A stretch of 64,000 nucleotides of DNA from assembly GCA_937907415.1 (NCBI GenBank), contig CALCHY010000339.1, forward strand, positions 1 through 64,000. The letters run 5' to 3'. Below are positions 15,951 through 23,163 of the stretch, one piece after another; positions within the stretch are counted from its first letter, which is position 1, and every line of letters starts with the position of its first letter. The notes beneath the pieces were generated by a model. That model was not told where the DNA came from, made no database searches, and saw only the letters and a list, made by a program, of their open reading frames with translations. Source of the stretch: an uncultured Trueperaceae bacterium. GTDB lineage: Bacteria; Deinococcota; Deinococci; Deinococcales; Trueperaceae. Both the position numbers and the translations under genes were made by a program.

Positions 15951-17306
15951 GCGTGGCGCCACCGCCGCGGCAGCGGCGTGAGGCACTTTGGTCTGCGCGG
16001 CCGCCGTTGGCGCTACGGCGACTGGCGCCGCTGCGCCAACCAGCGCGGGCGCCGTGAAGAGCGGCACGGCGGCGGCGGTCACGGCGGCCGCCTGCTCTGG
16101 AGGGGCGGGCCGCTTGGCCCGCGCTTTGGTGGTGCCTTGCGCTGGTGCGCGAGCGGCCAGGTCGGCGCTTACGTACGCCCCACGCTCGTCGACGTACCCC
16201 TCCCACGCCCAAGCTAAGTCGGCGGCTTGCGCGTGAGGGTCACGCCATACGAGGTGGCGCGGCGCGGAAGGGAAACGTTCGAGGGTGGCCTCGAGCGCCT
16301 GCTCGCGCCGCTCTCGTTGAGGCCAGATGCCGTCCTGGGCGCCTGTGCGTTCGGGTGAGCTGAGCTCTAGGGTGAGGCGCTCGATCGGGCGCCCCTCGGC
16401 GCGGCTATCGTGCAGCGCGAAGAGGGCCTGCTGGCGGATGTGGCGCGCCTGCTGCAGGGGGCGCTTAGCCAGACGACTAGCACGGCGCTGCGTGCCAGGC
16501 AGGGTAGCGGTGAGGGTGAGGCGCCGCGCCGCGCGGCCAGCGAGGGCGCGCTCGAGTTCGCTGGCGAGCCGGTCGATGGCAGGGAGAAGCTGGTGCGGTT
16601 CACGGACGGGTTCTGGGAACGCAAGGGAGCGCTGAACGGTGATGGGCAGACGGTAAGGCCGCAGTTCGGTGCGCCGCGGTCCATGGAGGTAGGCGAGTAT
16701 GGTGGCGCCCTCTGCCCCCAGGTAGGCGCGGATCTGAGGGGCGCTCCAACTGGCTAGGTCGGCCGCGGTGGCCAACCCGAGCCAGTGGAGGCGCGTGAGG
16801 TTGGCCTCCGACACGCCAATGCCCTTGAGGAACCTAAGCGGCAGGCGCGCTAGGAACCCTGCTAGTTGCGTGCCTGACACCTCGCGCACGCCGCCTGGGC
16901 TGGCTGCAAGGGCGGCTAGCTCGGCCGTTTCTACGTCGCCAGCCAGGCCGGCGCGTACGTCGTACGTGCGCGCCACCTCCTCGGCCTCGTGCAGGTCGAG
17001 GCGCGCGAACACGCGGCCACGTGGGCCGCTCTCGAGCCACGGCGTTAGGCCGTGTAGTTCCTGCAGGAGAGTTCCCCAGGCGTACTCGAGGTCCGGCTCC
17101 TGGAAGGAGCGCTCCTCCAGGCCGACGACGCGCATGCGGGCGCCCTCGAGGCGCATGCCTGAAGTGACGCCGTGGCGCTTGGCGGCAGCGTTGGCGTGAA
17201 GCACGTGCTGCTCGCCAGCTATGACGAGCGGTACGTGCTTGAGTTCTGGTTCAGCGCGCTGCGCGAGGTAGAGGGGCAGCGGCCCGAACTCGATGGCGGC
17301 TAGCAC
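15918..17306 (-). CDS. imuB: ImuB-like Y-family polymerase paralogue, probably non-catalytic
   Basis: 462 aa. The N-terminal 240 residues follow the Y-family (DinB/UmuC) fold: IVxx-type opening AAIEFGPLPLYLAQ, VLHANAAAKRHGVTSGMRL in the fingers, and helix-hairpin-helix FLKGIGVSEANLTRLHWLGLATAADLA. The first catalytic Asp position is Glu and the 'SIDE' acidic pair is not recognisable (GRVFARLDLHEAEE), as in ImuB, which acts as a scaffold in mutagenic repair. A little-finger region follows (THRR-type LAFPEPVREPHQLLPAIDRLASELERAL). The last 65 residues are Ala/Pro-rich with AVPLF, possibly a weak clamp-binding motif. It lies 307 bp downstream of lexA on the same strand, which implies damage induction. 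No imuA or dnaE2 is in view. Confidence 0.72.
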   Translation of the reverse strand: MLAAIEFGPLPLYLAQRAEPELKHVPLVIAGEQHVLHANAAAKRHGVTSGMRLEGARMRVVGLEERSFQEPDLEYAWGTLLQELHGLTPWLESGPRGRVFARLDLHEAEEVARTYDVRAGLAGDVETAELAALAASPGGVREVSGTQLAGFLARLPLRFLKGIGVSEANLTRLHWLGLATAADLASWSAPQIRAYLGAEGATILAYLHGPRRTELRPYRLPITVQRSLAFPEPVREPHQLLPAIDRLASELERALAGRAARRLTLTATLPGTQRRASRLAKRPLQQARHIRQQALFALHDSRAEGRPIERLTLELSSPERTGAQDGIWPQRERREQALEATLERFPSAPRHLVWRDPHAQAADLAWAWEGYVDERGAYVSADLAARAPAQGTTKARAKRPAPPEQAAAVTAAAVPLFTAPALVGAAAPVAVAPTAAAQTKVPHAAAAAVAPRSRAAERQQHQ

Positions 17307-17613
17307 GAGCGCTGCTCCTCGCGTGGAGCGCGGCGACTGAGGAGCACGGCGGCGATGGGGAAGAGCGACCGGAGGGGCGCTGGTGGGCGTGCGGCAGGCA
17401 TGCGCCCTGGGCGGGGTGGGCGCCGCCGGTGGGCGGCGGGGGCGCCGCCGGTGGGCGGAGCGGTCGTCGTTGCGGGTGTTAGCATTGGCCTCACCTGGGT
17501 AGGTGGTCCGCGTTAGCAGACCGCTTCTGGGCTACCGGAAGGACGCGTCCTCTTGCTTGGCGGCGGCGGATGTGTCCTTCTTCGTTTCTGGGCGGGTCGA
17601 GTAAGTGGCTCGG
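17307..17613 (-). other. lexA-imuB spacer, no supported gene
   Basis: The 307-bp gap has a minus-strand frame of 64 codons (17300-17494), Pro/Arg-rich and overlapping the imuB start. It looks like compositional noise around the GC-rich repeat at 17418-17458. I see no convincing promoter, hairpin terminator or GTTAC-type operator here. Confidence 0.5.
17418..17458. repeat. Short tandem repeat, two copies
   Basis: A 19-bp unit, GGGCGCCGCCGGTGGGCGG, occurs at 17418-17436 and again at 17440-17458, identical, with a period of 22. It lies in the spacer between lexA and imuB. Confidence 0.8.
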
Positions 17614-18246
17614 TCACTCACTCCCTTCTACGATCAGGTCCTGCACGATGTCACCGCGCAGTAGGCCACGGAAGACCCCGTCTACATGCAGGTCTTGGGC
17701 GGCAACGGTTACTACGGAGAAGGCTGGGTTGTGGGGCCGCAAGCGGTAGGTGCGTGGGCGCTGCTCGTCGGCTGACCAGTCGAGGTACTTGAGGGTGGTC
17801 TCGTCCTCGCCTACGCGTACGGCGCAGATCTCGCCTGGGCGTTGCGGTTCCGCGTGGTGGAGCAAGACCACGTCGCCGTCCTCGATGCGGTCGGCCATGG
17901 AGTCGCCACGCACGCGCAGTGCGAACTGGTCAGGACGACCGCGTAGCGACAGGTGGCCTTCCGGCGTTGGGTAGGCGCCGACTGGGAGGCCGGCGGCGAT
18001 GTCGCCGTAGAGCGGCACCCCGAAACCGCCGCCGAGTAGCGTGAGGTGCGGGCTGCGCCCAGGGCCGCGGCTCTTGAGGAGCAGCTCGCCCTTGGCCTCT
18101 AGGGCCCTGAGGTGATCACGCAGGGTGGAATAACTGATGCCGAGGGTGCGTGACAGGGCCGTTAACTCAGGCGTGCTGCCCGTGCGTTCGTAGGCCGCGC
18201 GGAGCGCGTCTAGGACTTGCAGCTGGCGAACTGGGCGTGGCGGCAT
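17614..18246 (-). CDS. lexA: LexA-type SOS repressor
   Basis: 210 aa, normal LexA size. The N-terminal winged helix (LQVLDALRAAYERTGSTPELTALSRTLGISYSTLRDHLRALEAKGELLL) is followed by the S24 autoprotease domain. The cleavage bond is Ala85-Gly86 (GDIAAGLPVG), the nucleophile Ser116 (RVRGDSMAD) and the general base Lys153 (TTLKYLDW). This spacing is close to E. coli A84-G85, S119 and K156, so RecA-stimulated self-cleavage should work. The ATG at 18246 has GAGGAGG upstream, embedded in the operator arm. The first recognition helix differs from classic LexA, in line with an unusual operator. Its neighbour imuB suggests an SOS mutagenesis unit. Confidence 0.9.
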   Translation of the reverse strand: MPPRPVRQLQVLDALRAAYERTGSTPELTALSRTLGISYSTLRDHLRALEAKGELLLKSRGPGRSPHLTLLGGGFGVPLYGDIAAGLPVGAYPTPEGHLSLRGRPDQFALRVRGDSMADRIEDGDVVLLHHAEPQRPGEICAVRVGEDETTLKYLDWSADEQRPRTYRLRPHNPAFSVVTVAAQDLHVDGVFRGLLRGDIVQDLIVEGSE

Positions 18247-18255
18247 TGGCGCCTC

Positions 18256-18290
18256 CTCTCGTTACCCTCAGTAACTGGGGGTAACGAGAG
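18256..18290 (-). promoter_or_regulatory. LexA autoregulatory operator (GTTAC/GTAAC)
   Basis: Perfect 12-bp inverted arms CTCTCGTTACCC (18256-18267) and GGGTAACGAGAG (18279-18290) flank an 11-bp centre that itself contains GTAAC, giving a nested GTTAC-N5-GTAAC. It runs from the -10 box to the ribosome site of lexA. Confidence 0.78.
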
Positions 18291-18317
18291 GATATGGCTT
18301 GCGGGGCGGCGTGTCAA
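18289..18317 (-). promoter_or_regulatory. lexA promoter
   Basis: On the minus strand TTGACA (18317-18312), 17 bp and TATCCT (18294-18289) form a near-consensus promoter. The start of transcription should fall near 18282, inside the operator. Confidence 0.75.
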
Positions 18318-18370
18318 CATGCTGCCGCACATCAGCGGTCGCTGGCTTGGGGCCTAGGTGACCGTGCGCC

Positions 18371-19591
18371 TCAGGCAGCAACGAGGTTGCCGCTGACCAT
18401 CGTCACTGGCAAGCCGCCGTTGCGCGTCGGCGTGACACGCGCGTCCTCCAGCCACTTGAGCGCGGGCTCCGGGTCGGCTACGAGGAGGACGACCACCCAG
18501 GGGGCACCGCTGGCGGCGAGGTTGGCGAGGAAGGCGTTGGTCGTCGCGGCGGCCTGCCGCCGGTCACCGAGGCGCACCCCGTACGGCAAGTTGGCAAGCG
18601 CCAGTCCACGCCGCGCTACGAGGCTCGAGAAGTCGAAGAGCGTGCTGTCGGCATGCTGCAGCGTCACCTCCGCGTACGCGGCCCCAGCGACGTTGGCCCT
18701 GGCGGCCGCGAGGGCGTCATCGTCGTTGTCGACGCCGATGACGCGCGTCCTGAGTGGCTTGACGCCCGCCTCGCTGCGGCGCCTCACCTCTCGCAGCGTC
18801 CCCGGTCGGAACCAAGCGGCGTGCTCGAACGCGAACTCGCGCTGCCTGCCAGGCGCCGAGTGCGTGAGAGCGTCGACTGCCTCGATGAGTAGCGTGCCGC
18901 TGCCGCAGAACGGGTCGATGACGACGTCCGGTGTGCCGCCAGTGCGCGCCAACCCCTCGAGCGCCATGGCCGCAGCCAACGTCTCGCGCACCGGCGCCGT
19001 ATGGACGTTAGTGCGCACGCCGCGGCGGTGAAGGTGCTGGCCGCTCGTATCGAGGCTCACCGTGCAGCGGTCGTCTTGCAGCCTTACGTGGAAGGTCAGC
19101 TCGGCGGCGTCCGCCGATCTCGGGTAGAGGCCAAGTGGGCGCAACTCGCGCGCGATGGCCGAGGCGACGGTGTTGGCCACCGCGTCGCCAGCCTGGAGCT
19201 TGGAGTTCCTCGCCGTGATGGCCAACGCGTAGCGCTCCAAGAAGCCGATCTGCGTCTCCCACGGCACCTGCCTAGCGCGGTCGTAGAGCATCTCTGGCGA
19301 GGCAGCCGGGAAGGTGCCCAGGCGTAGGAGCACGCGACTAGCGGTGCGTAGGCTGAGGTTGGCGCGCAGGATGTCGGCGTGATCGAGGCGCAACTCGACA
19401 CCGCCGTGGGAGACGTTCAACGCCGCGCGGTGAGGCGCGAGGCCCTCGGCGAGGAGCTCGTCGACGAGGAGCTCCTCGAGGCCCGGCGTCACTTGTATGT
19501 AGCAGTCGAACGGCGCGCGCAGCAGCCAGCGCTTGACGCGCCGCTCGAGCGCGGCCCTGCTGAGGCGCTCGGGCTGGGCTGGATCTGACAT
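18371..19591 (-). CDS. THUMP-type class I RNA methyltransferase (RlmL/Trm14-like)
   Basis: 406 aa. The N-terminal part (residues about 25-165) has the ferredoxin-like and THUMP layout that binds structured RNA (FDCYIQVTPGLEELLVDELLAEG at its start). The methyltransferase half shows DTSGQHLHRRGVR, PVRETLAAAM, motif I VIDPFCGSGTLLIEA, RVIGVDNDDDAL and the catalytic motif NLPYGVR, the N-x-P-Y of guanine-N2 methyltransferases. It probably makes m2G in 23S rRNA or tRNA. It lacks the extra RlmK half of E. coli RlmL. ATG 19591 is preferred over an upstream TTG. It is on the same strand as, and downstream of, the tetR gene. Confidence 0.88.
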   Translation of the reverse strand: MSDPAQPERLSRAALERRVKRWLLRAPFDCYIQVTPGLEELLVDELLAEGLAPHRAALNVSHGGVELRLDHADILRANLSLRTASRVLLRLGTFPAASPEMLYDRARQVPWETQIGFLERYALAITARNSKLQAGDAVANTVASAIARELRPLGLYPRSADAAELTFHVRLQDDRCTVSLDTSGQHLHRRGVRTNVHTAPVRETLAAAMALEGLARTGGTPDVVIDPFCGSGTLLIEAVDALTHSAPGRQREFAFEHAAWFRPGTLREVRRRSEAGVKPLRTRVIGVDNDDDALAAARANVAGAAYAEVTLQHADSTLFDFSSLVARRGLALANLPYGVRLGDRRQAAATTNAFLANLAASGAPWVVVLLVADPEPALKWLEDARVTPTRNGGLPVTMVSGNLVAA

Positions 19592-19636
19592 GCCCGCACT
19601 GTCACACGCCGGGGCACTAACGTGCAATGCCGCTCG

Positions 19637-20200
19637 TCAGCCTGCACCCGCGCCGTGCAGGAAGGTGTTCAGAACGGTGTCGACCGAAACGCCGCGCTCA
19701 CTCGGCCCCAAGAGTGCCTGGGCGAGGAGAAGCAGCGAGCTCGCCTGCCAACGTGGGTCGTCGGCCCGCAGGTCGCCGGTGGCCTGGCCCGCCGCCATGA
19801 GCCGCTCGATCGGCGCGGTGAAGCGCGTGCGGTACTCCTGGAACAGCTGCGTGCGCCCCGCCTCCGACAAGTGGACGGCCTCGCGTTCGGCCAGACGCAT
19901 GGCCGCCTGCTGGTCGTTGCGGTGGGCGCTGAACCCAGTGAGGAGGGCGTGAAGCTTGACGCTGGTCGGGCCGACAAGGGCGGCCGCGCTGTCGACGAGG
20001 TCGCCCGCCTGAGCGACGGCCCCCAGTAGCAGCGCGAGGAAGAGCGTCTCCTTGTCCGCGAAGTGGTGGTAGATGGCCGCCTTTGAAACGCCGGCGGCCT
20101 CCGCCACTTCACGCATCGAGGCGCCCTGGTAGCCGCGGGCTACGAACAACGGGAGGGCTACCGCTAGGAGGTGCTCCTTGGGAGTTGCGGGGCCGTCCGT
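19637..20200 (-). CDS. TetR family regulator with no canonical start codon
   Basis: A clear TetR DNA-binding domain (PKEHLLAVALPLFVARGYQGASMREVAEAAGVSKAAIYHHFADKETLF) and ligand domain. The only ATG/GTG/TTG in frame before the turn is TTG 20147-20149, inside helix 1, which would delete half of that helix. Reading further back the frame is open to a TAG at 20201-20203, which is the stop of the upstream membrane protein. The next codon is ACG (20200-20198), with GGAGGGG ending about 5 nt before it. I therefore give 20200 as the probable near-cognate start, making 187 aa. An ATG-to-ACG mutation or amber read-through are alternatives. An operator-like palindrome lies at 20638. Confidence 0.72.
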   Translation of the reverse strand, partial: TDGPATPKEHLLAVALPLFVARGYQGASMREVAEAAGVSKAAIYHHFADKETLFLALLLGAVAQAGDLVDSAAALVGPTSVKLHALLTGFSAHRNDQQAAMRLAEREAVHLSEAGRTQLFQEYRTRFTAPIERLMAAGQATGDLRADDPRWQASSLLLLAQALLGPSERGVSVDTVLNTFLHGAGAG

Positions 20201-20599
20201 CTAGACCCCTCCAGCGACGTAGCTCTGGCCGATGCCGAAGGCCATGATGGCGAAGAGGAACGCGGAAGCGCTGACGGTGACGGCGGTCCAGCGCTGCGCA
20301 CGCGTCTTGGTGGGCAGCCAGTAGTAGAGGAGGAAGAAGAACAGCGGTCCGAGGCCGCCGACGTAATGGATGTAGAGCTGTAGCGGTCCGAGCCCTTGAT
20401 CGAGGAGCTTGATGCCCATGAGCGCCTGGATGATCAGCACTACCTGGGCGAGGACGAAGAACCCCCGCGCGAGGGGGGAGAAGGGCCTGCGGCGCCATGC
20501 CAGCACGCCGCTTATCACTAGGGCGAGCAGCGTGGTGATGAGTACGGCAAGGCCGCTCACCACGTGGGCGGCTGGGGGTAGCCAGAGCGAGTCGATCAT
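20201..20599 (-). CDS. Four-helix membrane protein of unknown function
   Basis: 132 aa, with four hydrophobic helices at about residues 12-35, 45-66, 77-95 and 104-124, short loops, and histidines in helix 1 and before helix 3 (YIHYVGGLGPLFFF). I do not recognise a named family. Size and layout recall small integral membrane proteins, some of which bind heme, but there is no clear heme motif. ATG 20599 follows GGAGGAATAG. The stop TAG is in frame with the following tetR, and the two form an operon that the TetR protein probably controls. Confidence 0.75.
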   Translation of the reverse strand: MIDSLWLPPAAHVVSGLAVLITTLLALVISGVLAWRRRPFSPLARGFFVLAQVVLIIQALMGIKLLDQGLGPLQLYIHYVGGLGPLFFFLLYYWLPTKTRAQRWTAVTVSASAFLFAIMAFGIGQSYVAGGV

Positions 20600-20637
20600 C
20601 TATTCCTCCGTGCCCGCCCGGTGCCGGTGTGAAAAGT

Positions 20638-20653
20638 TACCGGCCGGTCGGTA
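20638..20653 (-). promoter_or_regulatory. Candidate TetR operator
   Basis: TACCGGCC-GGTCGGTA is a 16-bp palindrome with two mismatched pairs, 40 bp upstream of the membrane-protein/tetR operon. It resembles the ACCGACCGGTCGGT class of TetR sites. Confidence 0.5.
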
Positions 20654-20719
20654 GGGCGCCGCACCATACCACGCCGATCGCCACCGCTTGGTGTGGCGAT
20701 CCAGCGACGGCAAGGGCAG

Positions 20720-20748
20720 TTGACGGCCGCTCGGCGCACACGTAATGT
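20720..20748 (+). promoter_or_regulatory. Promoter of the dipeptidase-dehydrogenase operon
   Basis: TTGACG (20720-20725), a 17-bp spacer and TAATGT (20743-20748). Transcription would start near 20755, giving a leader of about 180 nt that contains the small ORF at 20823-20909. Confidence 0.6.
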
Positions 20749-20822
20749 TGCGTACCGGCACGCCAGTACACTTAGCTAGAGCCGACGCCGACCGTGCGCC
20801 GCGCCGCCCGCAAGGAGCAAGC

Positions 20823-20909
20823 GTGACAGTCGGAGTGCTACTCACAGCCGCCCTTCCAACCGCCATGCAGCAAGCGTTGGCAGCGCGCCACCCAGAGTTC
20901 AGTTACTGA
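20823..20909 (+). CDS. 28-codon small ORF upstream of the M19 gene
   Basis: GTG 20823 has an ideal AAGGAG five nt upstream, and the frame MTVGVLLTAALPTAMQQALA... ends at TGA 20907-20909, 26 nt before the dipeptidase start. The sequence looks like the first strand and helix of a 2-hydroxyacid dehydrogenase (VLLTAALPTAMQQALAARHP). It could be the surviving head of a deleted gene, or a leader peptide that tunes translation of the operon. Nothing after the stop continues the dehydrogenase fold. It is supported by the strong ribosome site only. Confidence 0.5.
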   Translation: MTVGVLLTAALPTAMQQALAARHPEFSY

Positions 20910-20935
20910 ACCGCGCCACGGAAAGGAACAACAGA

Positions 20936-22057
20936 GTGCCTCAACGACCGCTCACCTCATCGCCGCTACCTCACGATCCACTACACGAGCGCCCGAACCG
21001 CGGCTTCCACCCGCTCATCGAAGGCGAACAGCCTTACGTGTTCGTCGACGGCTGCATGCAGATCTGGCCGGACGCCGACCTGGCATACGCTCACCGCCAC
21101 GGCTGCGACGTATACGCCGTAACCGCCCTGGACACGCACATCGACGTCGGGCAGGCCATAACGGAACTGATGGGCTGGCACGCCGCAGTGCGTGAGCACC
21201 CGAACCTGCGCATCGCGTACACGGTAGACGACATCACCGAGGCCAAGCAGCTCGGGCAAGCGGCACTCCTGCTGGCCTCGCAAGACGGCGAGTTCATAGG
21301 TGCAGCACCGGAGCGCGTCGAAGCGTTCCAGCGCCTCGGCCTGCGCATGCTCATTCCGGCCTACAACCGCGATAACCTCCTCTGCGGCGGCGTGCTCGAG
21401 CGGACGGACACTGGCCTCTCTGGCGTCGGGCGCAGCGTAGTCGCCGAGTGCGACCGCGTCGGGGTGCTCCTCGACTTATCTCACGTTTCGCGGCGCTCGA
21501 GCCTCGAGATCAACGAGGCGAGCGCCAACCCGACAGTCTTCAGCCACGCCAACCCGAAAGCGCTCGTAGACAACCCGCGCAACGTCGACGACGAGCAGAT
21601 CAAGGCCGTCGCGGCCAAGGGCGGCGTGATCGGGACCGTCAACTGGGGTCCGCTCGTCTTCAAGCACGGCATGACGGCGCGGCCAACCGTCCACGACTAC
21701 CTCGACCACATCGATTACCTCGCCGACCTCCTCGGCACGACGGAGAACATCGGCATCGGCACGGACTTCAGCCTCGGCTCGTACCCACGCCACAACCACG
21801 ACCAGCACGGGGCGCACTACCGGACCGTCATGACTGAGATGAACCAGCACGTAACGACCTACTGGCGGGCGCCTGAGCGCTTCGTCGATGGCTTCGCGTG
21901 GTACCCGGAGATCCTAGACGTCTACGCCCTCCTCGCTGGCCGCGGCTACTCGCAGGAGGACATCCGCGGCATCGCGGGAGGCAACTTCATGCGCGTGTTC
22001 TCTCGAGTATGGCCAGGCAGGCCGGTCAGCCAAGAGACCGGGTCAGAGAACGCCTGA
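20936..22057 (+). CDS. Peptidase M19 (membrane dipeptidase-like) with altered metal ligands
   Basis: 373 aa, M19 renal-dipeptidase TIM barrel. Two expected zinc histidines are present (LLDLSHVSRRS and VFSHANPKAL), as is the later Asp of IGIGTDFSLG. However, the usual N-terminal HxD motif reads VDGCMQIW (Cys and Gln in the metal positions), and the bridging Glu region appears as SQDG, probably Asp. The binuclear site is therefore incomplete or different, so dipeptidase activity is doubtful. Starts at GTG 20936 with AAGGAA upstream. Its TGA overlaps the ATG of the dehydrogenase by one base, so it works with an alcohol/aldehyde oxidation pathway and not in general peptide turnover. M19-like proteins also occur in methylamine/betaine catabolic clusters. 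Confidence 0.85.
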   Translation: MPQRPLTSSPLPHDPLHERPNRGFHPLIEGEQPYVFVDGCMQIWPDADLAYAHRHGCDVYAVTALDTHIDVGQAITELMGWHAAVREHPNLRIAYTVDDITEAKQLGQAALLLASQDGEFIGAAPERVEAFQRLGLRMLIPAYNRDNLLCGGVLERTDTGLSGVGRSVVAECDRVGVLLDLSHVSRRSSLEINEASANPTVFSHANPKALVDNPRNVDDEQIKAVAAKGGVIGTVNWGPLVFKHGMTARPTVHDYLDHIDYLADLLGTTENIGIGTDFSLGSYPRHNHDQHGAHYRTVMTEMNQHVTTYWRAPERFVDGFAWYPEILDVYALLAGRGYSQEDIRGIAGGNFMRVFSRVWPGRPVSQETGSENA

Positions 22058-23163
22058 TGACCCTCTCGGTGCTGGCGCCCGCCCGCTACCTCAGTGGCGC
22101 CCACTCCCTCGCAGGCGTCGGAGCCGCGGTCGCAGGGCTGACCGCGGCGGCGCCGCAGCAGCCGCGGGTCTTCGTCGTGCATGGCGACGTCGGCATGGGG
22201 CTGGTCGGCGTTGCGCTCGAGGCGAGCCTGCAGAGAGCTGGCGTCGTGGCCGAGAGGTTCAAGGTGAACGGCCCGTGCTCTGAGGCTTCGGTGACCGCCA
22301 TTCAACGCGCGACCGTGGGCGCAAGCGTGCTTATCGGCGTAGGCGGTGGGCGCGTGATGGACGCAACCAAGGCCGCTGCGGACGCGAGCGGGGCGGCTAC
22401 CGTGCTCGTGCCGACGAGCCCGGCAACGTGCGCGGCCGCGACCGCCGTCGTGGTCGACTACACCGTAGACGGGGCCTACCTTGGCAGCCGCGTCGTGCGG
22501 CGCGCGCCGGCCTACACGGTCGTCGAACCGACAGTCCTGGCCGTCGCTCCTGACCGCCACCTGGCGGCAGGTCTGGTCGACGCCCTCGCCAAGGTGGTCG
22601 AAGTTCGTTTCGGATTGGCAAGGCAGAGTGGCGCTGGCGCGGCTGGCGTCGCCGCACTCGCCCTGTGCGACGAGCTCGAGCAACTTGTTTTCGCCGACGG
22701 CCCCCTCGCGCTCCGGAACTCGGACCAGGACTGCGGCAAGCGCCAGCTCGTGGCCGAGGCGAACGTCCTGTGGCCAGGGCTCATCGGCGCCTTGGCTGGC
22801 GAGGGCGCCAAGCTAGCGGCAGCGCACGCAGTGCACAACGCCCTCACCCTGCTGCCAGGCGTGAAACGCTCGTTGCACGGTGAGGTCCTCGCGTTCGGCA
22901 TCCTCACCCAACTACTGCTTGAAGGACGCGGCGCTGACGAGTTGGCGCGTCACGCCGACCTCTTCAGCCGCCTCGGCTGCCCCATGACCCTAACGGCCCT
23001 TGGTGCCGGCGCCTACTGGAGCGAAGCGGGCGCCAAGGAGCGCGTGCTACAGCGCGCCTGCGCGCTCCCGTCCATGACGCAGTGCTTCCCTGGCAGCGGG
23101 CCGGAAGCGTTAGCGGCCGTGTTCGCCGAGGCGGACGCGCTGGCCGCCGACTTCAGCCGTTGA
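22057..23163 (+). CDS. Iron-containing alcohol dehydrogenase, GldA-like
   Basis: 368 aa, the length of glycerol dehydrogenase GldA. The nucleotide-binding loop GVGGGRVMDATKAAAD is followed by the metal ligands Asp (AAGLVDALAKVVE) and two His (AAAHAVHNALT and SLHGEVLAFG), as in the Zn- or Fe-dependent GldA group. A usual TxxSxSTA segment reads PTSPATCAAAT. It should oxidise or reduce a small polyol, hydroxy-ketone or aldehyde with NAD. It is coupled to the M19-like gene and convergent with the aldehyde dehydrogenase (11-bp overlap), suggesting consecutive oxidation steps. Confidence 0.88.
   Translation: MTLSVLAPARYLSGAHSLAGVGAAVAGLTAAAPQQPRVFVVHGDVGMGLVGVALEASLQRAGVVAERFKVNGPCSEASVTAIQRATVGASVLIGVGGGRVMDATKAAADASGAATVLVPTSPATCAAATAVVVDYTVDGAYLGSRVVRRAPAYTVVEPTVLAVAPDRHLAAGLVDALAKVVEVRFGLARQSGAGAAGVAALALCDELEQLVFADGPLALRNSDQDCGKRQLVAEANVLWPGLIGALAGEGAKLAAAHAVHNALTLLPGVKRSLHGEVLAFGILTQLLLEGRGADELARHADLFSRLGCPMTLTALGAGAYWSEAGAKERVLQRACALPSMTQCFPGSGPEALAAVFAEADALAADFSR

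Noticed and set aside
17300..17494. 64-codon Pro/Arg frame before imuB
   Set aside because: It covers the GC-rich tandem repeat, overlaps the imuB start and resembles no ImuA or SulA protein.
20600..20866. 88-codon minus-strand frame upstream of the small membrane protein
   Set aside because: It contains the operator-like palindrome and the divergent promoter, has no fold, and the following gene has its own ribosome site.
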